NCBI GenBank assembly: GCA_028876655.1
Contig: JAGWRA010000148.1
Coordinates: 1 to 51,425 of the forward strand
Direction of reading: 5' to 3'
From: Acidobacteriota bacterium
GTDB lineage: Bacteria > Acidobacteriota > Vicinamibacteria > Vicinamibacterales > CAVVIG01
Length of the DNA: 51,425 nt
A program made the position numbers and the translations under genes. Below, one piece after another: positions 1 to 8,460 of the stretch (within the stretch, counting starts at the first letter, position 1; each line of letters opens with the position of its first letter). The notes beneath the pieces were generated by a model. That model was not told where the DNA came from, searched no databases, and saw only the letters and a list, made by a program, of their open reading frames with translations.

Positions 1-302
1 ATGCCGGCGGCATAGCTCATGCGCGCCCACTCCTCGGCGCTGGCGGTATCGCCGGCGTTCAGGCAGATCTCCGCGACGTCGTTGGCCATCTGCGCGGCAT
101 CGCCGAAGTGCGACCCGTCGAGCGCCGCGTTATAGGGCCCCCTGGCGTACTGCATGGCGCCCTTGCAGTCACCGGTGGAGGCGAAGGAGACCAGCTTCGC
201 CTGCCCGGCCTGGGCGGTCGCCGCCGGAGCCTGCGCGAACAGAGAAGGAGACGAGACGAGAATGGTGGCAACAGCGATCTGGAAGAATCGGGTCACAGTC
301 AT
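1..302 (-). CDS. Secreted protein, N-terminal part only (runs off the window)
   Basis: Reading from the ATG at 302 toward base 1 the frame stays open to the window edge, giving about 100 residues. It begins MTVTRFFQIAVATILVSS and continues to FAQAPA, a typical cleavable Sec signal peptide. The mature part contains a lone Cys followed by an alanine-rich helical stretch ending GDTASAEEWARMSYAAGM, which resembles one helix pair of a TPR-like repeat. Function is unknown. The ORF is incomplete, so length and domains cannot be judged. The next gene on the same strand ends at 442 and a hairpin lies between them, so this gene probably has its own promoter. Confidence 0.7.
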   Translation of the reverse strand, partial: MTVTRFFQIAVATILVSSPSLFAQAPAATAQAGQAKLVSFASTGDCKGAMQYARGPYNAALDGSHFGDAAQMANDVAEICLNAGDTASAEEWARMSYAAG

Positions 303-345
303 GCGCCAGATTTTACAGTCACCCGCGGCCGGCGGAAACAGGAAA

Positions 346-366
346 CCGGCGGGCCGAGCCCGCCGG
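346..366 (-). terminator. Rho-independent terminator-like hairpin
   Basis: CCGGCGGGC at 346-354 and GCCCGCCGG at 358-366 form a perfect 9-bp stem with a 3-base loop. Read on the minus strand the stem is followed by TTTCCTGTTT, a T-rich tail. It lies about 75 bases after the stop of the binding-protein gene that ends at 442, so it most likely ends that transcript before the secreted-protein gene starting at 302. Confidence 0.65.
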
Positions 367-441
367 TACAATTGGTGACAAGACGGCCCCGCGCGCAGGG
401 CGACGCCCGGCGGAAACGGCCCTCGCGGCCGGCCCCCTGCC

Positions 442-1332
442 CTATTCGCCCTTGTGAATGAGGGCGGCGAGCCGGGCGATGCTCTCGCCGGAGTCCGGGT
501 TGTAGTACATCAGATCGTGCTCGGTGACCCGGTAGATCCGCCCGGTGCGGGCCGCGTTGGTCTCGGCGACGCCGGGCAGCGTCCTGGCCGCGTCGAGCGA
601 GCCGAGCCGGTCGTAGCCGTAGTCGGTCATCAGGATCACATCGGGGTTGGCCTTCGCGATCGTTTCCGGCGAGGTCATCCGCTCCATGCCGGTCCCCTGA
701 ATCGCCATCACCCCGCCCGCCCACGCCACCATCTGGCCGGCCGCCCCGCCGTCGCCGTTCCCGCCGTTGGCCCGCACGGTCAGATAGACGTTCGACGCCC
801 GTCCGAAATGGATGACGACCACCTTCGGGTGCGTCTGGTAGTGCGCCGCGGTGGCCTTCCCCGTCGCCAGGTCGGCGTCGATCTTCGCGCAGAGCTGTTC
901 GGCGCGGGCCTCCTTGTGGAAGTACGCCCCCATCTCGCGGATCAGCGCCTTCAGGCCGTCGATCGAATCGTCCTTCGCCGAGAAGCTCTTCGTCGGCACG
1001 CGAAGGGCGGCGAGCTGCTGCAGCACGCTCGGCGGGCCGATGTTGCCGTCGTTGATGACGACGGTCGGCCTGAGCGACAGGATCCCTTCGGCGCTGAGCG
1101 CGCGGTGGTAGCCCACCGTCTGCACGTTCCGGATCTCTGGGGGATACGTGCTCGAATAGTCGACGCCGACCAGGTTCTGCTCGGCGCCGAGCGCGTAGAT
1201 GATTTCGTTGTACTGCTGCGAGATGCAGACGATGCGCGGCTGCTCCGACGAGGCCGCAGGCGCGCGGTTCGAGAAGCGGCCGCAGCCGGCCGACAACAGC
1301 AGGATGACGAGCGAAGCCGCAACCTTCTTCAT
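442..1332 (-). CDS. Heme/cobalamin-type ABC transporter substrate-binding lipoprotein (HmuT/BtuF-like)
   Basis: The 296-residue product starts with a lipoprotein signal (MKKVAASLVILLLSAGC, lipobox LSAGC, Cys17), so it should be anchored to a membrane on the periplasmic side. It belongs to the class III substrate-binding proteins (TroA/PeripBP_2 fold). The segment EIIYALGAEQNLVGVDYSST followed by a YPPEIRNVQTVGYHRALS block is characteristic of hemin-binding HmuT. A second lobe, NPDVILMTDYGYDRLG, and a C-terminal stretch ending RLAALIHKGE complete the fold. No permease, ATPase or outer-membrane receptor gene is adjacent, so it is an orphan component here. The ligand (heme, corrinoid or iron chelate) is inferred from family only. 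The ATG at 1332 fits the signal peptide, although no strong ribosome site precedes it. Confidence 0.85.
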   Translation of the reverse strand: MKKVAASLVILLLSAGCGRFSNRAPAASSEQPRIVCISQQYNEIIYALGAEQNLVGVDYSSTYPPEIRNVQTVGYHRALSAEGILSLRPTVVINDGNIGPPSVLQQLAALRVPTKSFSAKDDSIDGLKALIREMGAYFHKEARAEQLCAKIDADLATGKATAAHYQTHPKVVVIHFGRASNVYLTVRANGGNGDGGAAGQMVAWAGGVMAIQGTGMERMTSPETIAKANPDVILMTDYGYDRLGSLDAARTLPGVAETNAARTGRIYRVTEHDLMYYNPDSGESIARLAALIHKGE

Positions 1333-1426
1333 GATGCCGGTATGCTACGTCACGGCTCGCCGCCATCGCAACGCGCGAGGCGGTGCAATCTACTATCGCC
1401 GCTCGTAGACGCCGGAGTGCGGCCGG

Positions 1427-3739
1427 TCAGCGCCCGCGCGCGTCGAGCAGTTCGCGGACCTTGCCCAGCAGCTGTCGCGGCGTGAACGGCTTCTCGAGGA
1501 AGGCCACATCGTCCGGCAGCTGACTGCCGGGCGCGACCGCCCCCGCCGTGTAGCCGGACATGAAGAGGACGGGCGTGCGGGGACAGGTCTCGCGCAGCCG
1601 CTCGGCCACTTCGCGGCCGCCGAGCCCCGGCATGACGACGTCGGTCAGGATGAGATCGGGTGGGGCTGTCAGGCCCGTCGCGAGCGCGACGGCCTCGTCG
1701 CCGCGCGTCGCTTCGATGACCCGGTAGCCGTGGCTCGACAGCGCGGCGCGCGCCAGTTGCCGGACGGCCTCGTGATCCTCGACGAGCAGGATCGTCTCGG
1801 TGCCGTTCAACGTGGCCCGCGTCGCGGAGGTCTCCGCGGCCGCCGCGACGGTTGCCGGGCGGGCGGCCACCGGCAGGTACACCTTGAACGTCGTCCCGCG
1901 GCCCGGCTCGCTGTACACCCAGATCGTGCCGCCACTCTGCGCGACGATGCCGAAGACGGTGGCGAGACCGAGGCCGGTCCCCTTCCCCGTCTCCTTCGTC
2001 GTGAAGAACGGCTCGAACAGATGCGCCTGGACGTCCGGCGTCATGCCGACGCCGGTATCCCTGACCGCCAGCATCACGTGCGGGCCTGGCGTGACCTCCT
2101 CGTGCCGGACCGCATAGGCCGCATCGAGATCGACGTTCCGGGATTCGATCGTCAGCGTGCCTCCCTCGGGCATGGCGTCGCGGGCGTTGACGCACAGGTT
2201 GAGGACGACCTGCTCCATCTGCCCGGGGTCGGCGTGCACCGGGGCCAGCGGGACGTCGAGCGACGTCACCAGTTCGATGTCCTCGCCGAGCAGCCGCTTC
2301 AGCAGGCGCCCGGCCCGGAGGACCACGTCGTTCAGGTCGATGATCTGCGGCCGCAGCAGCTGCTTGCGGCTGAAGGCGAGCAGCTGGCGGGTGAGATCGG
2401 CGGCGCTGCGCGCCGCCTCCGCGATCGCATCCAGCTCCTCGGCGCCGGCCGGCGGCGCGGCCTTCCGCTCCTCCCGCAGGAGCTCCACGTTCCCGGCGAT
2501 GGCGGTCAGCAGGTTGTTGAAATCGTGCGCGATGCCGCCGGCGAGTCGTCCCACGGCCTCCATCTTCCGCGCCTGGGCGAGCTGGTCCTCGAGATGGCGC
2601 CGCTCAGAGACGTCGGTGATCGTCCCTTCGTAGTACAGGAGCACGCCGCCCGGATCGTAGACGGCGCGCGAGCTGACCAGCGTCTCGATGATGCGGCCGT
2701 CCTTCCGCTTCATCCGCAGCTCGAAGTCGCGCAGGCGTCCCTGCGCGTGCAGCCTCCGTCGGTACGCGTCGCGCTGCTCGGCGACCTCGAAGACGTGGGA
2801 GGTGTCGAGCCCCAGCAGCTCCTCGGCCGAGGCGTACCCGAGCATCTCGACCAGCGCCGGGTTCACCATGATGAAGCACCCCTCGGGCGAGCTCTGGAAG
2901 ACGCCCTGCGAGACGTGCTCGAACAGCCCCCGGAACCGGGCTTCCGAGCGCGCGAGCGCGGCCTCGGCTTCCTGGGCCAGGGTGACATCGCGATAGTTGA
3001 TGACGACGGCGCGGACGAGCGGATCCTCGAGCAGGTTGGTGCCGATGCCGTCAATCCACCGCCACGATCCATCCTTGTGCCGGAAGCGGTAGCGCGCGCC
3101 GGCGATCGAGCCCGGCTGCTGGAGCAGCTGCTGGAAGTACGCGCCGCACACCTGCGCATCGTCGGGGTGGAAGTAGTCGAGGCCGACCTGACCGACGAGT
3201 TCGTCGGGCCGGTAGCCGACGATCCGCAGCGTCGATGGGCTCGCGTACTGAATGACGCCGGCCGCGTCGATGAGCGTCACCCCTTCGAGGCTCTGCTCGA
3301 ACAGGGCGCGGAATCGCGCCTCGCTGGCGCGCAGGGCTTCCTCGACCTGCAGCCGATCGCTCAGGTCGCGGGCGATCACCTGCGTCCCCCGCCGGCCGCC
3401 CCAGTTCACTGGCGCGGACCGCACCTCGACGACGGTCTCCGTGCCGTCGATGCGGACGATGCGCTGGCGGGTCGGCGGGTTGACGGTGCCCGTGCGGAGC
3501 CGCCGCCGGCGCGCCTCGGCTTCCTCGCGCGAGCTCTCGTGGACGAACTCGAGGGGATTGTGCCCGAGCACCTGGTCGGGGCTCGTGGCCGCCAGCTGCG
3601 TCAGCAGGGCCGAATTCGCAAAGACAATCCGGTCCTCGACCGTGACGAACATCGCGTCGGGACTGAGCTCGGCGAGCGTCCGGTATCGGTCGTCCTCGGG
3701 GAGCCCCGCGCGGCCCGGATCCTGTGCTTCAGGGGACAC
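1427..3739 (-). CDS. PAS-PAS-PAS hybrid histidine kinase with C-terminal receiver
   Basis: The 770-residue protein has no membrane segments, so it is a likely cytoplasmic sensor kinase. Three PAS domains cover about residues 20-130, 140-255 and 265-380. The phosphoacceptor His405 lies in GGIAHDFNNLLTAI (HisKA). The ATP-binding domain shows the N box (NLCVNARDAMPEGG, about 514-527), G1 (DTGVGM) and G2 (GKGTGLGLATV). A receiver follows at about 650-770 with phosphoacceptor Asp700 (LILTDVVMPG) and a conserved Lys in FLEKPF. The start is GTG at 3739. No partner response regulator is adjacent, so the output is unknown. The domain blocks closely resemble those of the kinase at 27589-30291, which suggests paralogues. 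It lies 83 bases downstream of the TPM-protein gene on the same strand and could be cotranscribed with it. Confidence 0.92.
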   Translation of the reverse strand: MSPEAQDPGRAGLPEDDRYRTLAELSPDAMFVTVEDRIVFANSALLTQLAATSPDQVLGHNPLEFVHESSREEAEARRRRLRTGTVNPPTRQRIVRIDGTETVVEVRSAPVNWGGRRGTQVIARDLSDRLQVEEALRASEARFRALFEQSLEGVTLIDAAGVIQYASPSTLRIVGYRPDELVGQVGLDYFHPDDAQVCGAYFQQLLQQPGSIAGARYRFRHKDGSWRWIDGIGTNLLEDPLVRAVVINYRDVTLAQEAEAALARSEARFRGLFEHVSQGVFQSSPEGCFIMVNPALVEMLGYASAEELLGLDTSHVFEVAEQRDAYRRRLHAQGRLRDFELRMKRKDGRIIETLVSSRAVYDPGGVLLYYEGTITDVSERRHLEDQLAQARKMEAVGRLAGGIAHDFNNLLTAIAGNVELLREERKAAPPAGAEELDAIAEAARSAADLTRQLLAFSRKQLLRPQIIDLNDVVLRAGRLLKRLLGEDIELVTSLDVPLAPVHADPGQMEQVVLNLCVNARDAMPEGGTLTIESRNVDLDAAYAVRHEEVTPGPHVMLAVRDTGVGMTPDVQAHLFEPFFTTKETGKGTGLGLATVFGIVAQSGGTIWVYSEPGRGTTFKVYLPVAARPATVAAAAETSATRATLNGTETILLVEDHEAVRQLARAALSSHGYRVIEATRGDEAVALATGLTAPPDLILTDVVMPGLGGREVAERLRETCPRTPVLFMSGYTAGAVAPGSQLPDDVAFLEKPFTPRQLLGKVRELLDARGR

Positions 3740-3822
3740 CGCGGCATGCTACCACCGAACGGATATGCGACTGCGGATGCGTTTCCCACAACTCACCAGC
3801 GGCCGCTCGCGCCGCCCCCGCC

Positions 3823-4728
3823 CTATCGTCCGCCGCCGAAACCGGACGACCGGCCGGCGCCCCCTCCCGAGGACCGCCCGCCGCCGCCGATCACCCAGCC
3901 CGCGGGCGCGGCCGTCCCCGCGGCGTCGTGCGGGCGCAGGGCCCGGCGCCAGGCGGCCCGGCCGCCCAGCCGATAGCCGGCCCCCAGGGCGATCGCCCCC
4001 AGCGCGACCAGCAGCCCGAGCCAGGTGCGCGAGACGATGACGGCTGCCATCGCCAGCGGAATGCCGCTGAAGATGGCGCCCCAGAGCAACGGGAAGATCG
4101 TCCTCGTCCGCAGGCCAAGGCCGGCGCCGAACGCCCCGGCCGCCAGGAACAGGCCGATGAAGGGAAACAGCCAGAGCGGCGGCGTGCCGGCGCTCTGGGC
4201 CTCGAGGGCGTGCCGCTCGGCCGGCGTGAGGACGTGATGGCGGCGCACGACCTCGACGATGCGCCGCATGCCGGCGAGGAGGCCGTCGCGGTAGTCCCCG
4301 CGCTTGAAGGCGGGCAGGAAGTCGGTCCGGATGATCTCGCCCGCCAGTCCGTCGGGCAGCACCGGCTCGAGGCCGTAGCCCACCTCGATCCGGATGCGGT
4401 GCTCGGCGGGGGCGACGAGCACGAGCACGCCATTGTCCTTCTCGCGCGTGCCGACGCCCCACTGCTGGAAGAGCCGGTTCGCGTAGTCCTCGACCGTCAG
4501 CCCCTGGAGGGAAGAGACGGTGACCAGCGCGATCTGGTCCGACGTGTCGCGCTCGGCCTGCCTGAGCAGCGCATCGAGTTCGGTCTGCGCGCCGCTGTCG
4601 AGCACGCCGGCGAAATCGTTCACGTAGCCGCGCGGCTGCGGCAACACGGGTTGCGGCGCCGCGACGGCCGGCAGGCCCGCGGCCAGCGCGGCCGCGAGCA
4701 CCAGGCCGATCAAGAACGTCCTGCGCAT
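3823..4728 (-). CDS. TPM-domain (YgcG-type) membrane protein
   Basis: The start is placed at the ATG at 4728 (MRRTFLIGL), preceded by AAGGGGA. The frame stays open further upstream but without protein-like sequence. The 301-residue product has a Sec signal peptide. It then has a TPM domain (about residues 30-165) recognised by YVNDFAGVLD, DQIALVTVSSLQGLTVEDYA and the DNGVLVLVAPAEHRIRIEVG block. Three or more hydrophobic segments follow (about 190-275), and the tail is rich in Gly and Ser and ends GGGR. This layout matches the YgcG/PF04536 family, whose TPM domain faces the periplasm. Family members are implicated in membrane or photosystem repair, but no enzymatic role is established for bacterial ones. 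Confidence 0.88.
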   Translation of the reverse strand: MRRTFLIGLVLAAALAAGLPAVAAPQPVLPQPRGYVNDFAGVLDSGAQTELDALLRQAERDTSDQIALVTVSSLQGLTVEDYANRLFQQWGVGTREKDNGVLVLVAPAEHRIRIEVGYGLEPVLPDGLAGEIIRTDFLPAFKRGDYRDGLLAGMRRIVEVVRRHHVLTPAERHALEAQSAGTPPLWLFPFIGLFLAAGAFGAGLGLRTRTIFPLLWGAIFSGIPLAMAAVIVSRTWLGLLVALGAIALGAGYRLGGRAAWRRALRPHDAAGTAAPAGWVIGGGGRSSGGGAGRSSGFGGGR

Positions 4729-5019
4729 GCCGATTATCCCCTTGCCTGCCGCTGCGCCAGGTCCGCGCGACGTGTGCGCATGTGTGCGCTTTGCGCCCCG
4801 GCGTGCGAGGGCGCCCACCGCCTGCCAGCGCAGTGCCACCCGCCTCCGGGCACAGCCGCCGATGTCTCCTCCCGCAATCCTGCTGACAGCATGCACGTTG
4901 CCGTCGCTTTCACCGTGCGCGCCCGGTCAGGCCCGGCGATGGCGCAGGTCGTGCAGCCTCGCAGGACAGGCACCGTGGTGTCTGCCTGCGGCTCACGGAC
5001 GCCCTGCTGGAGAAGGGAC

Positions 5020-5256
5020 ATGCCACGCATCTTCGTCAGGCGCGGATGCGCCGAGACATACGACCGGCTGCGCGAGGTCTTCGCCGAGGAACCCGACGTG
5101 CAGATCCTCTGGGATCGCCGGGCCGACGAGCGACGGCGGACGGCGGGCGCGCCGAGCGTCGATCTTCCGGCCGGGACCCACGAGCGCCGGCAGGTCGAGC
5201 GGCGCAAGCCGCGTCCGCCGACCTGGCTGACCCTCGACTTCGTCGTCGCGGACTGA
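5020..5256 (+). CDS. Small conserved-looking hypothetical protein (78 aa)
   Basis: The ATG at 5020 is preceded closely by AGAAGGGA, a good ribosome-binding site. The product starts MPRIFVRRGCAETYDRLREV and has a block FAEEPDVQILWDRR followed by an arginine-rich stretch and the C-terminal WLTLDFVVAD. The pattern (RIFVRR, then YDRLREVFA, then VxIxWDRR, then an ERR-rich region) is one I associate with unnamed short proteins in related high-GC genomes. This is an impression, not a database match. It is charged, with no signal peptide or membrane segment. It converges with uup, with only 37 bases between the stops. Function is unknown. Confidence 0.65.
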   Translation: MPRIFVRRGCAETYDRLREVFAEEPDVQILWDRRADERRRTAGAPSVDLPAGTHERRQVERRKPRPPTWLTLDFVVAD

Positions 5257-5293
5257 GCGGATCGCGCGCGCGTCGCCTCGCCCGCCGTCACCC

Positions 5294-7231
5294 TCAGGTC
5301 GTGCGCGAGTCGAGGGCGTCCCAGCGCGCGTACGCCTCGACGAGTTCCCGTTCGAGATCCGCGAGGCGCGCCAGCGTGCGGTTGATCGTCTCCGGCGACT
5401 CCCGGTAGAAGCCCTCCCCCGACACCTGCTCGTTCAACTGCTGCTGTTCGGCTTCCAGTGCGTCGATGCGGGCGGGCAGCTGCTCGAGTTCGCGCTTCTC
5501 GTTGTACGAGAGCTTCCGGCGCACGTCCGCCTCGACCGCCGGCGCCACCGCCGTGGCGGTGGTCTCTCCGCCGGCCGCCCCGCCGCGGCCGCGCCGCGCG
5601 TCTGCCGGCTTCTCCTCGATGGCCGCCGCGGCGGACAGGGCCTTCTGGCGCAGCCAGTCGTCGTAGCCGCCGACGTACTCCTCGACCCGCCCCTCGCCTT
5701 CGAAGACCAGCGTGCTGGTGACGACGTGGTCGAGGAAGACGCGATCGTGGCTCACCAGCAGCAGGGTGCCCGGCCACTCGGCGAGCTGCGCCTCGAGCAG
5801 CTCGAGCGTTTCGAGGTCGAGGTCGTTGGTCGGCTCGTCGAGCACCAGGACGTTGGCGGGACGGGTGAACAGCCGGGCGAGCAGCAGGCGGTTCCGCTCG
5901 CCGCCCGACAGCGCCCGGACGGGCGACCGCGACCGCTCGGGCGGGAAGAGGAAGTCGCGCAGGTACCCGATCACGTGCCGGGACTGGCCGTTGACCGTGA
6001 CCGTTTCGCTGCCGTCGGCAATCGTGTCGAAGACGGTCCGCTCCGGGTCGAGCTGCTCGCGCTGCTGGTCGTAGTACGCGACCTGCACGTTGGCGCCGCG
6101 CCGCACGCTCCCCTCGTCGGGCTCGATTTCCCCGAGCAGCAGCCGCAGCAGGGTCGTCTTGCCGGCACCGTTGGGACCGATGAGACCGACGCGATCGCCG
6201 CGCATCACGCGGACGGAGAAGTCGCGGACGACCGGAGCCCCGGCGAACGCCTTGCTCAGGTGTTCGGCCTCGAAGACCATCTGGCCCGCACGCGACGCCT
6301 GCTCGACGTGCAGGCGGACCGTTCCCATCTGCTCGCGCCGGGCGGCCCGCTCGGCGCGCATGGCCAGCAGGGCGCGCACCCGCCCTTCGTTCCGCGTGCG
6401 CCGGGCCTTGATCCCCTGCCGCAGCCAGGCCTCCTCTTCCGCCAGGCGCTTGTCGAACTTGGCCTGCTGCACGGCCTCGTTCGCCAGCCATTCCTCCTTC
6501 TTGCGGACGAACGTCGCGTAGCCGCCGGGCCACGAGGTCAGGTGGCCCCGATCGAGCTCGACGATCCGCGTCGCGAGGCGCTGGAGGAACGCGCGGTCGT
6601 GGGTGACGAAGACGATGGCGCCGGGATAGTCGGCGAGGAACGTCTCGAGCCAGACGATGGCGTCGATGTCGAGGTGATTGGTGGGCTCGTCGAGCAGGAG
6701 CAGGTCGGGCTGAGCCACCAGGGCGCGCGCGAGCAGGACACGGCGGCGCCAGCCGCCCGACAGCGTGTCGACGGTGGCGTCGCCCGGCAACGAGAGGCGC
6801 GCCAGGACGAGTTCGACGCGCTGCTCGAGGCGCCAGCCGTCCTTCTCCTCCAGCTCGTGCTGCAGGCGTCCGAGCTGATCGAGCAGCGCGGGCGTCGAGG
6901 CCGCGGCGAGCGCCGACGCGGTGCGGTGATAGGCGCTGACGAGGGCGCTCAGCTCGCCGAGCCCCTCGGCGACGACGTCGAAGACCGGACGGTCGGCCGA
7001 GAGGGGGACGTCCTGCTCGAGGCGGGCGACGCGCAGGCCGGGCTGGCGCCAGATCGTCCCATCGTCGGGTGGCAGCTCGCCGGCGAGGATGCGAAGGAGC
7101 GTCGACTTGCCGGTACCGTTGCGGCCGAGGATGCAGACCCGCTCGCCGGGTTCGATCTGCAGGCCGACCTCGTCGAGGAGGGGGAGGTGGCCGTAGGCGA
7201 CAGAGACCCGGTCGAGCGCGACGAGCGGCAT
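5294..7231 (-). CDS. uup: ABC-F family ATPase, Uup-like
   Basis: ABC-F proteins have two ATP-binding cassettes and no membrane domain and act at the ribosome; Uup is also linked to branched DNA intermediates. This 645-residue protein shows cassette 1 with Walker A GRNGTGKST, signature LSGGWRRRV and Walker B LLLDEPTNHLD. A charged interdomain linker follows. Cassette 2 has GPNGAGKTT, LSGGERNRL and VLVLDEPTNDLD. After cassette 2 there is a linker rich in Ala and Gly and a C-terminal coiled coil (LSYNEKRELEQLPARIDALE onward), the hallmark of Uup. I start it at the ATG at 7231 (MPLVALDRVSVAYGH). A longer reading from a TTG at 7285 would overlap the divergent gene at 7269 and adds non-conserved residues. 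Confidence 0.93.
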   Translation of the reverse strand: MPLVALDRVSVAYGHLPLLDEVGLQIEPGERVCILGRNGTGKSTLLRILAGELPPDDGTIWRQPGLRVARLEQDVPLSADRPVFDVVAEGLGELSALVSAYHRTASALAAASTPALLDQLGRLQHELEEKDGWRLEQRVELVLARLSLPGDATVDTLSGGWRRRVLLARALVAQPDLLLLDEPTNHLDIDAIVWLETFLADYPGAIVFVTHDRAFLQRLATRIVELDRGHLTSWPGGYATFVRKKEEWLANEAVQQAKFDKRLAEEEAWLRQGIKARRTRNEGRVRALLAMRAERAARREQMGTVRLHVEQASRAGQMVFEAEHLSKAFAGAPVVRDFSVRVMRGDRVGLIGPNGAGKTTLLRLLLGEIEPDEGSVRRGANVQVAYYDQQREQLDPERTVFDTIADGSETVTVNGQSRHVIGYLRDFLFPPERSRSPVRALSGGERNRLLLARLFTRPANVLVLDEPTNDLDLETLELLEAQLAEWPGTLLLVSHDRVFLDHVVTSTLVFEGEGRVEEYVGGYDDWLRQKALSAAAAIEEKPADARRGRGGAAGGETTATAVAPAVEADVRRKLSYNEKRELEQLPARIDALEAEQQQLNEQVSGEGFYRESPETINRTLARLADLERELVEAYARWDALDSRTT

Positions 7232-7268
7232 CTGGACACGGTACTGCGGACGAGGGATGCTGTCCACC

Positions 7269-7745
7269 ATGACCCACGCTGACAAGGACGACCCGCGGCG
7301 GGCGGAGTTGGAGCGACTGTCGACGGATGAAGGGCTCGGCGTGCACTACGATGCACACGGAAACAGCTGGCTCGCCAGTGGCGAATCTGCGCTCAGCTGC
7401 ACGGCGTGCGCGGAGCTCGTCATCGAGCTCAGCGGTGGCAGGGGGTCGATATATGGGTGGGCGGATCGACGGAATCTGACGGCCCGAGTGGCTCTGGGAC
7501 CTGGGCATCCCGCTGGCCACGATTTCGCCGTGATCGATGACCGCTACCTCGTCGACCCCTGGGCGGCGCACGTCGAGATCTCCACGCCATGCGCGGTCTT
7601 CGATCTCGATGACGCCGGGGACCGAGCCGCAGTCCGGCACTTCTTCGGCGATCCGGCAACGTGGACCGTGCGGACCGAGCAAGGCTTCGTGAAGGGAGCG
7701 CCGAGACAGCTGATGCCAAGCGGCGCGACAAACGCCGGCAGCTGA
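7269..7745 (+). CDS. Hypothetical protein with a possible Cys-His-Asp hydrolase-like motif
   Basis: The 158-residue cytoplasmic protein starts at the ATG at 7269 (MTHADKDDPRRAELE), divergent from uup with 37 bases between the starts. I do not recognise a named family with certainty. Two features stand out: a small-residue-flanked Cys pair (ALSCTACAELVIEL, about residues 42-55) and a later GHDFAVIDDRYLVDPW segment. A Cys on a helix followed by His-x-Phe and then Asp-Pro-Trp is the arrangement seen in papain-like and transglutaminase-like hydrolases and effector enzymes. Base composition is slightly less GC-rich than the neighbours, and the next genes are a truncated gene and a toxin-antitoxin pair, so it may be part of an acquired patch. 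Confidence 0.6.
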   Translation: MTHADKDDPRRAELERLSTDEGLGVHYDAHGNSWLASGESALSCTACAELVIELSGGRGSIYGWADRRNLTARVALGPGHPAGHDFAVIDDRYLVDPWAAHVEISTPCAVFDLDDAGDRAAVRHFFGDPATWTVRTEQGFVKGAPRQLMPSGATNAGS

Positions 7746-7873
7746 TCGTCCGGTTATCGGCTCACGAGTCCGGTGCTGATTCGGCGGCTAACGGCCGCAC
7801 CAGGGCACGATACTGTGTTGGGACCAGCGAGCAGTTTCGGTCCAGGGCGCCAGAGAGGACGTAGAGTCGTGTT

Positions 7874-8371
7874 TCACGACCGAAGTCGTACAAGCCGGTT
7901 CTCGGCGTCCAGACGCAGAAAGTCGACCCTCAGCGGCACAGGGCGGCTTGGTGCCCGTGGCGCACGAAGAGGCTCGGGTGGTTCCGTCAGCAGATCGTCA
8001 AAGGACAGAAGCGGTCCAGGTGCGGACGGGTTCAGGATCGGGCTTCGTTCCAGCATCCTGACGACGTCACCATGCACCTCGAGCCATTCCAGGACGGCGC
8101 TCTCAAGAGCCTGCTGGTAATTCTGAGCGGGCAGGTATCCACGGATGTACGCCAGGCCGTGGTTCACCAGGATCGCCGAGATGTTCTGGAGCTTGTACTC
8201 GACGGCGCCGTGCGAACGATCATCGAGCAGCTGGCGCAGAAGCCGGTTGTGTTCCGATTTGTTGTAGGCAACACCGGACAACTCCAACTGGAGCATCCCG
8301 AAGTAGGCTGCCACCGTGGCTTCGTTCTCTTCGGTTGACCAATCGCGTGGCACGGGAGGCCTCTGGCTCAA
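7874..8371 (-). CDS. C-terminally truncated DUF3883-family protein (N-terminal domain only)
   Basis: The 165-residue product carries the N-terminal module found upstream of DUF3883 nuclease-like domains: W-x3-E-x2-A-x2-AYFGMLQLEL, YNKSEHNRLLRQLL, and VEYKLQNISAILVNHGLAYI. The linker VDFLRLDAENR is where full-length relatives, as I recall them, run on into an (L/R)GxAGE-type segment and the catalytic-like domain. Here it changes to LVRLRS and stops at 7874. None of the other minus-strand frames between 7745 and 7880 shows the missing domain, so it looks deleted rather than frameshifted. The remnant may be non-functional. Full-length relatives occur near restriction-like and mobile genes, which fits an accessory patch here. 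Confidence 0.7.
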   Translation of the reverse strand: MSQRPPVPRDWSTEENEATVAAYFGMLQLELSGVAYNKSEHNRLLRQLLDDRSHGAVEYKLQNISAILVNHGLAYIRGYLPAQNYQQALESAVLEWLEVHGDVVRMLERSPILNPSAPGPLLSFDDLLTEPPEPLRAPRAPSRPVPLRVDFLRLDAENRLVRLRS

Positions 8372-8460
8372 AGCGCGTAAACCTTAGAACATCGCATGGC
8401 CGTTGTCGACAGGCGCCAGGCTTCGATTGACATCTGATGCGTGATGCGCGATGCTGGCTC

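Noticed and set aside
4772-4789. Direct repeat GTGTGCGC-AT-GTGTGCGC between the TPM gene and the small-protein gene
   Set aside because: Only two short copies, no other structure, and not positioned clearly at a promoter; likely chance in GC-rich DNA.
4734-7682. Minus-strand frame of 982 codons across uup
   Set aside because: It is a different frame from uup and shows only Arg- and Ala-rich low-complexity sequence.
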